NCBI GenBank assembly: GCA_030077755.1
Contig: JAQJZZ010000010.1
Location: forward strand, 1,364,001-1,428,000
Direction: 5' to 3'
Length of the DNA: 64,000 nucleotides
Source: Filosporella fistucella
Lineage: Eukaryota; Ascomycota; Leotiomycetes; Helotiales
This document shows positions 34,564-45,664 of the stretch, in pieces. Within the stretch, counting starts at the first letter, position 1. Each line of letters opens with the position of its first letter. A model generated the notes under the pieces. The model saw only the letters and a list, made by a program, of their open reading frames with translations, did no database searches and had not been told where the DNA came from. The position numbers and the translations under genes were made by a program.

Positions 34564-37300
34564 ATGTCTCCAAATCCAGCTCCACAATGGGTGAAAGATC
34601 TGAAGCCATCTGGTCCCCAGGGATCCGAGCTTCTGAAGGCCGAGAGAGCAAAGTCTAAGATATCAGTGGAAAAATTATCGAATTTCCTCTTTACGAAAGA
34701 CGTTCTAGATCGCCAGGACCGTATCTTGAAAATTCTCCAATCTGAAAAAGTTTTTGATAAATCGAACAATTACTTTGATGGCCGAGTTGATAAATTCAAG
34801 ACCGCCCTTGCTCGGGCGAAGAGGATGAGGCAGTTGCAAGTTAAACACAATTGGGATCGTGACGACTATATGATGGCCAACGATCTGATCAGTGAACCTG
34901 GCCCATATGGGTTGCATGCCAGCATGTATTTGGTGGGTGTTTTCCCTTCACTCGTTGTCATTCGACAATACTAATGTACACGTAGACAACACTCCGCGAC
35001 CAAGGCACCCCGGAACAGCATAAACTCTTCCTTGAGCCCGCAGAAAATTACAAAGCTATTGGATGTTATGCGCAGACCGAATTGGGACATGGTTCCAATG
35101 TTAGGGGTCTGGAGACGACGGCGACATGGAATCCAGAAGATAAGACGTTCATTCTCCACTCACCACATCTCACTGCTTCGAAGTGGTGGATTGGTTCCCT
35201 CGGAAGGACTGCAAATCATGCAGTTGTTATGGCGCAACTCATTATCGCTGGAAAGCCTTATGGACCTCACCCGTTCGTTTGTCAGATACGAGACATGAAG
35301 ACTCATCAGCCTCTTGACGGAGTCCATGTTGGCGATATTGGCCCCAAATTTGGTTATAACACCATGTAAGTTTGTTCATTTAACTGTATACGCACCCAGT
35401 AACGCCAGGGAGAATGGGAGATCATCGGATCTACCTTTTGTGACATTCAACATACCAGTGCTAATTTTCATTTCCAAACTAGGGACAACGGCTTCCTCCT
35501 TCTCAACAAGGTCAAGATTCCCCACGTAAATATGCTGGCAAGATTTTCAAGTGTAGATCCAGAGACTAATAAGTACATCAAACCATCGTCGCCATCACTG
35601 ATATACGGCACACTTACCTGGGTACGGTCAACCATTGTCCTGCAATCTGGGGGCGTTCTAGCTCGTGGAGTTACTATAGCTACCCGGTACGCTGCCGTTA
35701 GACGGCAATTCCAGGACCGTGATGCACCTTCAGATGCCCTTGGCGAAAACCAGGTCCTTAACTATACAATGGTTCAATTTCGACTACTGCCCTTGCTTGC
35801 CGCCACCTTCGCCCTCCATTTTACCGGAAAGGCTATGATGGGACTTTATCAGGAAAACCAGAAGATGATGCAGTCGGATGTTGGAAAGACAGGAGATTCG
35901 AATCGAGGTGCCGGTCCAGAGGAGACTCATTCTGGTAGTGACTTACTTGCGGATTTGCATGCAACATCGTGTGGTCTGAAGGCTCTTGGTAGCAGTACGT
36001 TTTTGTCACAAGTGATTCAGACAAGCAGGTTCCGAGCTGTTCGGAAGCTGTTCGCCTTTTTGTCTCGCCATTTAAATATTGTACTAATACGTCCACAGCA
36101 ACTGCAGCTGAGGGTCTTGAGGTTTGCCGAAGAGCCTGTGGAGGCCATGGTTATTCAGCTTTTGGGGGTATCGGTGCGTGGTATGCTGATTATTTACCCA
36201 CCGTAGGTCATATCCTGTCCTTCTGCTTGGACAATTCGCAAGATCCATTTGGCAGTACTGACCACATTATAGACAACGTGGGAAGGTGACAATTATATGT
36301 TGACACAGGGTAAGTCGACCTCCTTCGTCCTAGAATGTCCGAGAGTAACGCATGCTAATCATTCTGCAGTGAGTCGAATCTTAGGACAATTGTTCCCTGG
36401 GTGGATGATATCAAAGTCTATTTTAGCATGTGGACTTGACTCATATCCCCACCCAACGATTCCCAGAATCCAGTGCACTAACATTGTATTCTCACTCTAC
36501 AGCAAGTGGCTAGATACGTAAGTTGCATCCCCTATTCAAATGATATCCATCACAAAAAACCTCGAATCGACAATATCCGCAGTGCATATTCGAAAGCTAA
36601 TACTTTATAGTTGTTGAAATCCGCGCGAGCGGTGCTCAAAGGACAAGCACCGAATAACGACACAACCAAAATATTCACAACATTCCTACAGAAGCAGGAC
36701 TTTGGAGCAGCTCATGATGTACTGGGCTCTGACAGTGATCTCGTTGCCGCCTTTGCATGGCGTACATCATTCTTGACTTTTGAGGCTCTCAAACACAGAG
36801 ATGTAGAGAAGAACTCCTGGAATTCTTTGCTTGTCGATTTCTGGCGATTAAGTACTGCACACTCCCAATACCTCGTTGTCAAAAACTTTTACGATGCTCT
36901 CCAGAGCGAAAGTCTCCGTTACGAACTCGACCCGGCTACCATCGATGTGCTCCATAAGCTCTTCAGGCTTTATGCCCTCAACACACTTGAGAAGGAAGCC
37001 TCAGAATTTTACTCCTCATCTGCCGTCACTGTTCGTCAAATTCAACTGGCACGAACGAAGAGCGTGATGAAGCTGCTCGAAGAGATCAGGCCCCATGCTC
37101 TCAGATTAGTTGATGCTTGGCATTTCCCAGACTGGCAGCTGGACTCCAGCTTGGGCCGTGAGGATGGCAAAGTTTACGAGGATATGTTCTATCGAGCAAG
37201 CGAGCTCAACCCACTGAATGGCTTGACAGTCGATCCATATCCTGACAGCAATGTCTTAATCAAGAGCGACGAAACAACAAAATATAAAAGTAAGTTGTAA
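34564..37300 (+). CDS. Peroxisomal acyl-CoA oxidase
   Basis: Seven exons, 34564-34932, 34986-35365, 35483-35994, 36099-36202, 36273-36309, 36507-36517 and 36611-37300, give 700 residues. The enzyme catalyses the first step of peroxisomal beta-oxidation, oxidising acyl-CoA to enoyl-CoA with FAD and making hydrogen peroxide. Evidence: YAQTELGHGSNVRGLETTA flavin/substrate block, KWWIGSLGRTANHAVVMAQL, GGHGYSAFGGIGAWYADYLP, and the catalytic-base glutamate in TTWEGDN (459). The protein ends in SKL, a type 1 peroxisomal targeting signal. The unusual part is an 11-nt exon that supplies VARY between LTQ and LLKSARAVL; only its CAAG acceptor keeps the frame, and one Gln found in relatives (LTQQVARY) is then absent. 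Two FarA/FarB-type cores lie upstream. Identification is secure; the micro-exon edges are inferred. Confidence 0.95.
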
Positions 37301-37803
37301 GAAGGGACATTTGTCAATGTAAATAGCTGTATATGTTTATGAGATACATACCCCCAACCAATTTCTAGTGACGACCTTCCGTATCTAGGGAGGGTAGGGT
37401 GTGAAGCATTCAACCACCAAGCATTTGAGATCGAAATTGTGACTTGAGCTAGACTCGATGAAATTGAACATATTATTCTACCCGTCATGATTCAATTTCT
37501 CCTGACAATCTCCTTGCTTTTCTACCATGGAAAGAAAAGGACTAAGAATTAGAGCTGGTAGTCAAGATAGGCGCTATAGTCTTGGGGTTTTAGGTTGCCC
37601 CGTGCTTGACCTACCTGCCTGGTGCACAAGGCTCTGGTTAGATTTGTCGGCTGGTTCAGCCTTGCTGGGCCGTGCACTTCTCACCAAGATTAACGTCATT
37701 TCCAGATCAGCTCGAGCAATTCAACCCGCCGGATTTATTCGATGGCCTTGCAGCCATCCTTTCCCTCTTCACGACGGCTTTGCACTCCGTAGCTCTCGCA
37801 AAA
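37301..37803. other. Intergenic, transporter promoter
   Basis: Tail of the acyl-CoA oxidase transcript and promoter/leader of the transporter. The upstream in-frame frames at 37527-37803 lack transporter-like sequence and are not used. Confidence 0.55.
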
Positions 37804-39658
37804 ATGGCAGATTCAGCAGAAGAACCATTAATGCGCCACGAAACTAGCAACGATAGCGATGCTAGCCATGATATTGATCTCAGTGATGTTTCTTTACTCC
37901 TCGAGAAGAACCTGCGACATCCTGGCTTGTTCGTCTGGTTGTTGACATTATCTGCCGGTATTAGTGGCCTGCTATTTGGATGTGAGTCGCCTGCTAGTAA
38001 GGACTTACGCAATGTGTTGATGGGTAGTAGATGACACCGGTGTCATATCCTCGACACTGGTCTCAATCGGGAATTCCCTCGGCCACCCATTGTCAACTCT
38101 TGATATGTCTCTTATAACATCCGCTACTGCCCTATTCGCATTACTCATATCTCCTGTCTCTGGGATACTCGCAGACAACTTGGGGCGGAAAAGGGTGGTG
38201 TTACTGGCAGATTTGGCTTTTATTCTTGGGGCTGTGGTGCAATCCGTGACAACTTCTGTGTCTGGTATGATTGCTGGTCGTTCAATTGTGGGAATAGCTG
38301 TAGGTGCTGGCAGCTTTGTAGCACCACTCTACATTGCGGAGCTCGCCCCTGCTCCATTTCGGGGCCGCTTGATCACCTTGAGTGTTTTATTCATTACGCT
38401 TGGACAAGTCATGGCTTACATAGTTGGCTGGGCTTTCGTACAATGGGGTAATAAGAGTACGGGTTGGCGATGGATTGTAGGTTTAGGGGCTGTGCCAGCT
38501 GGCATACAAATAGCTGTCATGTTAGTCATGCCCGAAACACCGAGGTGGTTGGTTATGGTCAATAGAGATGATGAGGCCAGGGGGGTCTTGAACAAGGTCT
38601 ACGGAGCTGGAATTGACATTCAACGCATGGTCGACCACATATTGAGAGGCATCGAGAGTGAAGTTCGAGAGGAGGAGGAGGCCAGAAGAGGCAGGATGAG
38701 TAGCCGTCCTAAAAAGGAGCGGAGTGTATGGCTTGCGGGATCACTGGATACATGGAAAGAGCTGTTTGGAATCCCAGGAAATCGAAGAGGGTTGATCATT
38801 GCCTGCCTTCTTCAAGGGCTCCAACAGCTATGTGGTTTTGTTTGTTGCCGTCTCCCTTATGATGAACGTTAGCTGACCAGAAGTGTCCTAGAACTCCCTT
38901 ATGTACTTTTCTGCCACAATATTCACACTACTCGGCTTTGAAAGTCCAACATTAACATCTCTCTCTGTAGCGGTGACGAACTTCATCTTCACTTGCGCTG
39001 CCCTTGTTTTGATAGATCGTGTAGGACGGAGACGTATTCTTCTCTATTCTATTCCCATAATGGCTTTGGGGCTCCTTCTCTGCAGCCTTGGTTTCCTCTT
39101 CATAACCCTGCCGGCTGATCTGGTCCCAGCAAGCTCCACTCCGTCAGGATCGGCTCATCAGGAGATACCGCTCTCAGAGAGAACGGCACCACTGCTTGTT
39201 CTTGCAAGTGTGATGGTATATGTTGCTGCATATGCTCTGGGTTTAGGGAATGTACCTTGGATGCAAAGCGAGCTCTTCCCGCTCAACGTTCGCTCCCTTG
39301 GTTCCTCTATCAGTACGAGTACAAATTGGGGTGCAAACTGTTTGGTCGGGGTCACGTTTCTGCCAATGATGAGATTCCTCAGCCCAGGTTGGACATTTGT
39401 CATATATGCAGGGTTATGCATTCTGGGATGGCTTTGTATTTGGTGCATATACCCAGAGACAAAGGGGCTTAGCTGTAAGTATATTTTCCCTTTCACTCTC
39501 CACCCAAGCGATGCATGATTTTTGGAGATTGCCGCTCTTTTGTGTCTCTCTTTAAGGGTGAACGTCACTGACTTGCTGTAGTGGAAGAGACAGGTGCATT
39601 GTTAGCAGATGGATGGGGTGTCAAGGAGAGTTCGAGAAGGGAAGAAACTGCCAGTTAG
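37804..39658 (+). CDS. MFS sugar-porter family transporter, probable myo-inositol/proton symporter
   Basis: Four exons, 37804-37981, 38031-38839, 38892-39474 and 39582-39658, give 548 residues. The first intron splits LLFGCYDTGVISS, and the second restores GLQQLCGFNSLMYFSATIF, a block typical of fungal Itr-type inositol transporters. Other sugar-porter marks are NLGRKRVVL after helix 2, GRSIVGIAVGAG, PETPRWL after helix 6, RVGRRR after helix 8 and YPETKGLS at the end of helix 12. The central loop is long and charged (EEEEARRGRMSSRPKK). Twelve plasma-membrane helices are expected. Inositol is the best guess from the helix 7 block; a different polyol is possible. The downstream gene starts only 134 bases after the stop on the same strand. 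Confidence 0.88.
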
Positions 39659-39792
39659 CATATGCGCTACGTAGGTAGCCTTGCATAGATTGAGTATGTT
39701 TTGAAGGTCTTATCCGTTCACTATCGTCACAATCAAAGTTTCTCCAGGCTTAAAGTGTTCCTTTCCCACTCCGATCCCTCCCAACCAGAGGC

Positions 39793-40751
39793 ATGACGGA
39801 ACACAGTGACACTCAATCCATTGGATGTAGGTATATCATTTGTTCTGCTGTCGCAGCCTTTCACGTTGCGTTGCGAATCCTCAGGATGCGCACCATTTTC
39901 AAGATGAACATTTACTAATGTGCACATAGCCGAATTTCTCAACAATGGAGAATACAAGGGGCCATCGTGCGATCTGAGACTCCCAATCAAATACCAAACA
40001 GAGATCGCACTTGCAGGACTGATGAACGAATTGCGGGCTACAAGCTCCGAGAAGAAAGAAGAGCGCATGGATATGCTGAATTATGTGCATAATGGGCTTC
40101 TTGACCACTATACCTGCCCTCGAATACATTCGAGACTAAAGAAGATGGAATTCTACCGGTGCGCAATAAATGGCATACTTGCTCGCTTGCCTCCTTCCAG
40201 CGACAGGACTGTCCTCCAGGAAGAATCAAGCAAAGAGAAAGAAGAACTCGAATACCTGACAAGAGCATGTTGGAACTGTGAGTGTATATGTGGTTTTTGT
40301 CCAATAACACGTGATGCTGGGAGCGTGCTCCAGTAGCATCAATGGCAAGATCCTCACAGACGATTCTAACCGATCTTCTCCTGTAGGCTATGCAGAAGAC
40401 TTTCGAAGTGCAATATTAAATTGTGCGAGATTGAAAAGAGACTTTTTCGGACCCGAATTTGGACTACTTGGCTGGGAACTTCTACACGTGCATGGCCCGG
40501 TCAGAACTGAGGAAGGGAGGAATGCAGAGCAGATTGCCAATCAGAGCACAAAGGAGAGTGAAGAGCTTGGCAGTGAACGAGGAACAAAGGAAGAAGCAAG
40601 TCGGAGCAAGAAGCGTGAAGAGATGAGCAGTGCGAGGCCCATTGAGAAGCAAGATGAAGAGCAGAAGCAGGGACAAGAAGAGGTGCAGCGTCAAGCGGGT
40701 GCCTCCAAGAGCAAGAAGGCCCGAAGAAAGTCCCCGAAGCGGCAAAAGTAG
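39793..40751 (+). CDS. Unrecognised protein with charged, lysine-rich C-terminal half
   Basis: Three exons, 39793-39826, 39930-40277 and 40387-40751, give 248 residues. I do not recognise the family. The first exon is only 34 nt (MTEHSDTQSIG) and is inferred, because the second exon is open but has no usable ATG; its acceptor follows a CTAAT branch site. The middle is helical-looking (LPIKYQTEIALAGLMNEL, MLNYVHNGLLDHYTCPRI, FRSAILNCARLKRDFFGPEFGLLGWELL). From about 165 onward the sequence is Glu/Lys/Gln-rich and ends in a basic tail, KSKKARRKSPKRQK, that could serve as a nuclear or nucleolar signal. A coiled coil is likely. It lies in tandem with the transporter but nothing links their roles. 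Confidence 0.6.
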
Positions 40752-41989
40752 AAGGGATGGAGAATTGTATGGTAATGGTCAGGATTGCTAATCACCATGA
40801 ACGTTCAAGATAACCAAGCCTCTGATGAAGAAAAGTCGACCCCTCGAATATTATTGTACTATTACGTAGCTCTGATCCCATTGTTTTTGCTATTTCCTTC
40901 TATCCCTCCCTTCATTCATAATCATTTGTTCTTGAGTACTTTAACCTTTATAGAATGTATAGAGCTGATCTGGACAATTGCTACTCCCGAGCTAAGAGTT
41001 AGAAGATTTGCACATTAAGTTTCTTCAAGTAGGCCTATCACCCACGAACATTTACCGAAAATTCCTTCCTTACTAAATAGGACAAGAACGAAGGCTTGTA
41101 AAAGTTCGAAGAATACTACGGAATAAATATAAAGAGGCTACAAAACTCCGCAAATTCTGGAACGATGAATCTCGAATAATTGAGTAAACGCCCAACCTAA
41201 GCGTCTGAACTACCTTTTATGCTTGGCCCGAGTCTAGCCCGTATATTATATCACTTTAGATAACCTTTGATATTTATATTGGCATGGGATATTGATATTA
41301 TCATAGATATCTAGATATCAGACTACTGGTTCTAGCCTGCAAAGTCGGGTGGTGATTAAGTTTTTGGATACACAAGACCTAGTGGGAGGGTGAAACTGTC
41401 AAGACCTAGTGGGAAGGTGAAACTGTCCTATAAAGTAATTATGCTCAAACGTTTAGTTGGGCTCTTTCTCTAGTGCCGGGTCCCTCGCTCGCTCTCCGTC
41501 GCCCCCAAACCCCCTTAAAGCCGCATTGCTAATATATATCTTATATCCGCTCTCAGGAACTCGAGCTACGATGCAAGGATCTAATCGCCAAGCAAATGTT
41601 AACTATGCGTTAGCTTGACAGACGGGTCTACCGATAGATGAGTATATACGGAAGCAAGCATTGTCCCAAGTGCCTTTGTACCCAATCTGTTCAATTCGCA
41701 CGTATTTAGGGACGGCCTATTTTAGTGTACGAGAAGCAAATAATTACCTCACTCAAGTGCTAAAGACAGCTGAGGATACGAAGATTATTAATTAAGATCC
41801 ATATTATAATATATAACGAGTACAAGCTTATTACCAAGACACTACAAGCTTACTACATTGCCTCCGATTTCCTTGGTATCATACCCAACGCCGAGCTTCC
41901 CTTACTTTACATATGAGCTAAATGATACCATGAACAGATAGAGAATAAATATACACAACACTCAAATATTTGATTTACCGAGCCTGCAC
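40752..41989. other. AT-rich interval, possible decayed mobile element
   Basis: From about 41180 the sequence is markedly AT-rich, with many TA steps, and includes a 27-nt direct repeat. Around 41565-41645 one frame reads IAKQMLTMR-stop-LDRRVYR-stop, where both stops are TAG and could be CAG changed by C-to-T mutation at CpA, the signature of RIP. No intact open frame remains and I cannot name the element. Confidence 0.4.
41374..41427. repeat. 27-nt tandem duplication
   Basis: Two directly adjacent copies (41374-41400 and 41401-41427) of a unit that starts AAGACCTAGTGGGA and ends AAACTGTC. They differ at a single base (GGGAGGG versus GGGAAGG). Confidence 0.9.
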
Positions 41990-44046
41990 TCATACAGCGT
42001 TGTCCCCATTGGCTCTGGTATTGGTATTCGTCTTCTCAGAGACAATAGGGGGCTCCTCCTCCTCAGTGGTAGCTTCCATAGGTTTGGTAGGCGCAAAGGC
42101 ACTCTTTTGTCTGATACGTTCACCATAGTAGAGGAAAGCTATAGGTATTGGCACAAGCAGGAGAGCGACACAGCCGAGCAGCGTTCCGGCCCAGTTGACA
42201 CCCAGGGCGGCGAACATGTACTGTGAAAACATAGGGAAACCTGCTCCTGCAAGCGACCGAAGAAAAGTGTTGCCCGCAATAGCTGAGGCGGCAAACATGA
42301 GATATGCATCGACGAGGTAATTCAGAGATTGCAGGAAAATAGATAGTAGCCCAAAGCCAGTGCAAAGACCAGAAAGGGTAGGCGCAATCCAATGTATAGA
42401 TTCTGGGTAACAAATAGTTAGAGGAGTGTCATGTCAAGCGATAATATCTAACTTACTTGTGTATCCGGTCCATCCAAACCAGAACAAGCCAATGGCAAAA
42501 GATATTCCTCCGTAAACAACTGGTAGAAGGCGCCATTCCGGAATTGGAACTCCGTTATTTGCGGCCAGCTTTCTATTGTAGCTCGGCTGGGTGAGAATGA
42601 CATAAATACCGGCAATGAACATGCCAATAACCATTCCAAAATACGGGAGGCCGCCAACACCAGGCGACATACCATGAATCTGTTGAAAAACGATGGGATA
42701 GCTAGTTAAGAACAAATAAAGAAGCCCATATATAAATGACATATAAATAGACAAAAGAAGAACAATTGGTTCTGTGAACAGTAGTCGCATAGGACGAGAG
42801 AAATTTTTCGTGAGGAGCTCGCGGAAGTCGATCTCGATTTCTTCCTGCTTGGCATGGATTCCCCAATTTTTGGTTCTTCGCCGAAGTTCTGCGGCCTTTG
42901 TGATTAAGATGACAGGTGGGTAGGTTTCCTCGAGGAAAAATAGATCCAGGAAGAAAGCTGCAAATCCCATGATGGCGACCAACCTATTTACTATTAGGAT
43001 TTCATTTGTTGCCCAACTGAAAAATGACTTACCATTCGGTCCATCGCCATCCCAAATCGCTCTCAAGTATAAAGCCACCAATAAATGGGGCGAGAAGAGG
43101 GCCAGTAAAAACCGTCATTGAAAAGACAGTGATAGCCATGCCTCGGGTCCGATTGTCAAACATGTCCGAGAATACAGCGGCGACGACCGCCAACGGGCAA
43201 GCTCCGAAGATTCCTATGCATGTTAGCACTATATAAAACTACACTTCACTTCAAAGAACATACCTCCCCAAAAGCGGCACAGCAGAATGGTTTGTAGATC
43301 TTTCGCGGCGGCTACAGCAACCTGAAAAATTGAAAATCCAAACATCGAAATGACCAGAGGCAATCTTCTACCTCTCAATTCGCTCAAAGGAGCCCAGAAT
43401 GTTGGTCCAAGTGCGAATCCAAGGACGTATAGTGAAAGACCAAGAAGCCCGACTTCTGTTGAGACATTATACTGGGCGGCCACAGTTCTTGTAGCAGTAG
43501 AGAAAATACTGGATGTGAAAGCCGATACGAGAGTTGTATAACCAAGCATGACTGCAGTGAGGACCCTGATGAGAGATTAGAATTGACCTCATCTGAATAT
43601 ATAAATACTGTTGAAACTTACTTCTTCTTCATCGGCCAATTTTGGGCGTGCAAAGGGTCATCTGGCCCATCAAATTCGACAACATATTCGTCTCGATCGG
43701 GTAGAGGCGGCGGATAAGGCTTTCCCAAGCCCATTTCAGGGAGAGGTCTTCGACTTTCCCTACTCTTTCCTGTAGCACTTCTCCCTACAGTTCCAGTATG
43801 TTGGCTCTTGGCGGTTTGTATCCTGCTCAACACGGTAGGATGTCTCTCTAAGTCTCGCTGAGTAGAAATTCGACTCATTGCTCTGTCTCGTCGCACAGCA
43901 GAACTTTGGGACGATTCTGTGGAGGAACTGGAGGCGGTAGGAATGCGTTCAATTTCATGACTTGGTCGCCCTATGGGAGTATTTGCGAAGCGCTCCGGGG
44001 ATGCATCTCGCTCGTTTCTTTCCATCTCGACATCGGCGATATTCAT
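41990..44046 (-). CDS. MFS drug/polyamine:H+ antiporter, DHA1 type
   Basis: Five exons, 43622-44046, 43264-43565, 43033-43213, 42457-42983 and 41990-42402, give 615 residues. A hydrophilic, Ser/Arg-rich cytosolic N terminus of about 140 residues leads to [17 protein letters not shown], the segment that precedes helix 1 in Tpo1/Flr1-like exporters. Then come [23 protein letters not shown] (DHA1 motif A region), [12 protein letters not shown] (motif C, the antiporter marker) and GWRWTEW. Twelve helices are expected at the plasma membrane. Such proteins expel fungicides, toxins or polyamines; the substrate cannot be told from sequence. The C-terminal tail is acidic and Thr-rich. The nearby transporter at 37804-39658 belongs to a different MFS family and transcribes the other way. 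Confidence 0.88.
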
Positions 44047-45664
44047 ATTGCCAATTGATTTCGACTTCGGTCGAACAAAAGGATGTTTGTGATGGTAAGT
44101 AATTATGACGAGGGCGGGGGCGAGGCTTTATGACTTATTTGGGTCCCCACCAGACTGCAACAGTAGACAAGGATAGGGCTTCGGTCCACTGAGGGTCTGT
44201 TGCTTCGGCAGCAGTAGTGCGGTTGTAAACGGAGGGAGGTGTGGAAGTGAGTGTAGGCAGACTACTTCGATAGTATGTTTAGTAAGCACAAAGAGATGGT
44301 CTTCTGCCAGCGCCAGAATTCCGATTTTGCCTCAAGGGGAATGGTGCTTGATTGCCAATCTCTAGCTTGGACCTAATTCAGTGAACCTGAGCTGGATGTT
44401 CAAGATTGCACTCTGATATGGACGAGTTTCTCCTAAAATCTAATGATAAAATTCAAGATACAGTGAACATCAGACTGAAAAGTATGAGTAAGATGCAATG
44501 TGTCATTGGCTCAGATGAAAATACATAGGCATTCAGCCATGGATTTTAAGTATAAAATATGACCTCCTTCATGAGGTGACGCATGTGGCGTGCCCGAGGC
44601 TTGTGGATGAATGTGGGGTGGCTATGGTTGAAAATAGAAGACAATTTTTTTTTCTTGGAAAAATTTCCTTTGCAAGGATATGTTGGGACGAGCTTCTCGA
44701 AGTTTTCCTAATGATTCCTTAAGCCGAAAGCCGATGCACCGCAATGAAACACAATCGGACGCCGCTCAATGCCTATTGTGGCTCCATGTTTTGCACAAAA
44801 TCAAGACGGATTTTAGGGGTCAAGCTTTTCCGTCTTCGACAGGGAGCTGGGAATCCCGAGGGCCGACGTCCGTGCTACATTAGCGTTGCACTCTGCGCTG
44901 TAGAGAGATAAGACAAATGACAAAGCTGCTCGGGCTTTTAAGGCCTTTCAGATCATCCAGTGATCGATCTAGTTTAAGGATTCTTTTCTCACCCTGTAGC
45001 ATGATTGTTTCCCCTAAGAAAGTCGGAATGAGTTTAAAGTCCGAGAAGTTGGTGCTAAATCAATACTATTTCATTGGTCTACCTGGCACATCTTGGGTAT
45101 CGTGCCGACAAATCTACCTATTTTGACAGAGGACGGAGAGGCAACATGTCCAACTGACAGTAGAAATATTGGAAGGCTTCTGAAGCTTAAGCATACAATG
45201 CGATGGCACATTATGTCGGTTACAGATCTGAAGGGTGAACGCATACGATTTGAACCTTGATTGCCACATTCCCTCAGAGAGAAGGGATGGACTAATTATC
45301 TAACGCAGGAATCCCCCAAATCATGACAGAAGCCTTGCAGCTACAGAAGCTTGCCGAAATCCTTATACTAAAGTCGAGAACACCCACTTGCTCATTCAAA
45401 CTTGCTCTGTTATACATACAGATGAAAAATGCTCACTGCAAGAAAGATATCGGAACAACCAAGTGAAGCTTGCCGTCCCCGCCTCGAAACGCCTTGCTGA
45501 AATACCATCCTGATGGGGCGGTTATGTAAAGTAATTCTTCGAAATTATCCCAGAAGGGGAGAAATCAAGATTGAAGAGTCTTCGGTACCTGACTGAGCCG
45601 AGGCTCAAGTGACATAATTAGAAGATCTCAGCCTATCGCCCTCGCATTACCCCATGATCGTATC
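44047..45664. other. Intergenic, 1.6 kb
   Basis: Promoter of the DHA1 transporter (minus strand) and 3' flank of Bud6. No coding or RNA feature recognised. Confidence 0.5.

Noticed and set aside
36370..36506. Coding continuation of acyl-CoA oxidase through VSRILGQLFPGWM
   Set aside because: It is open in frame but unlike any acyl-CoA oxidase, and then prevents joining to VARY and LLKSARAVL.
45241..45262. Reverse-strand GGTTCAAATC, tRNA-like B box
   Set aside because: Last base of the box is wrong and no cloverleaf can be drawn from the flanking sequence.
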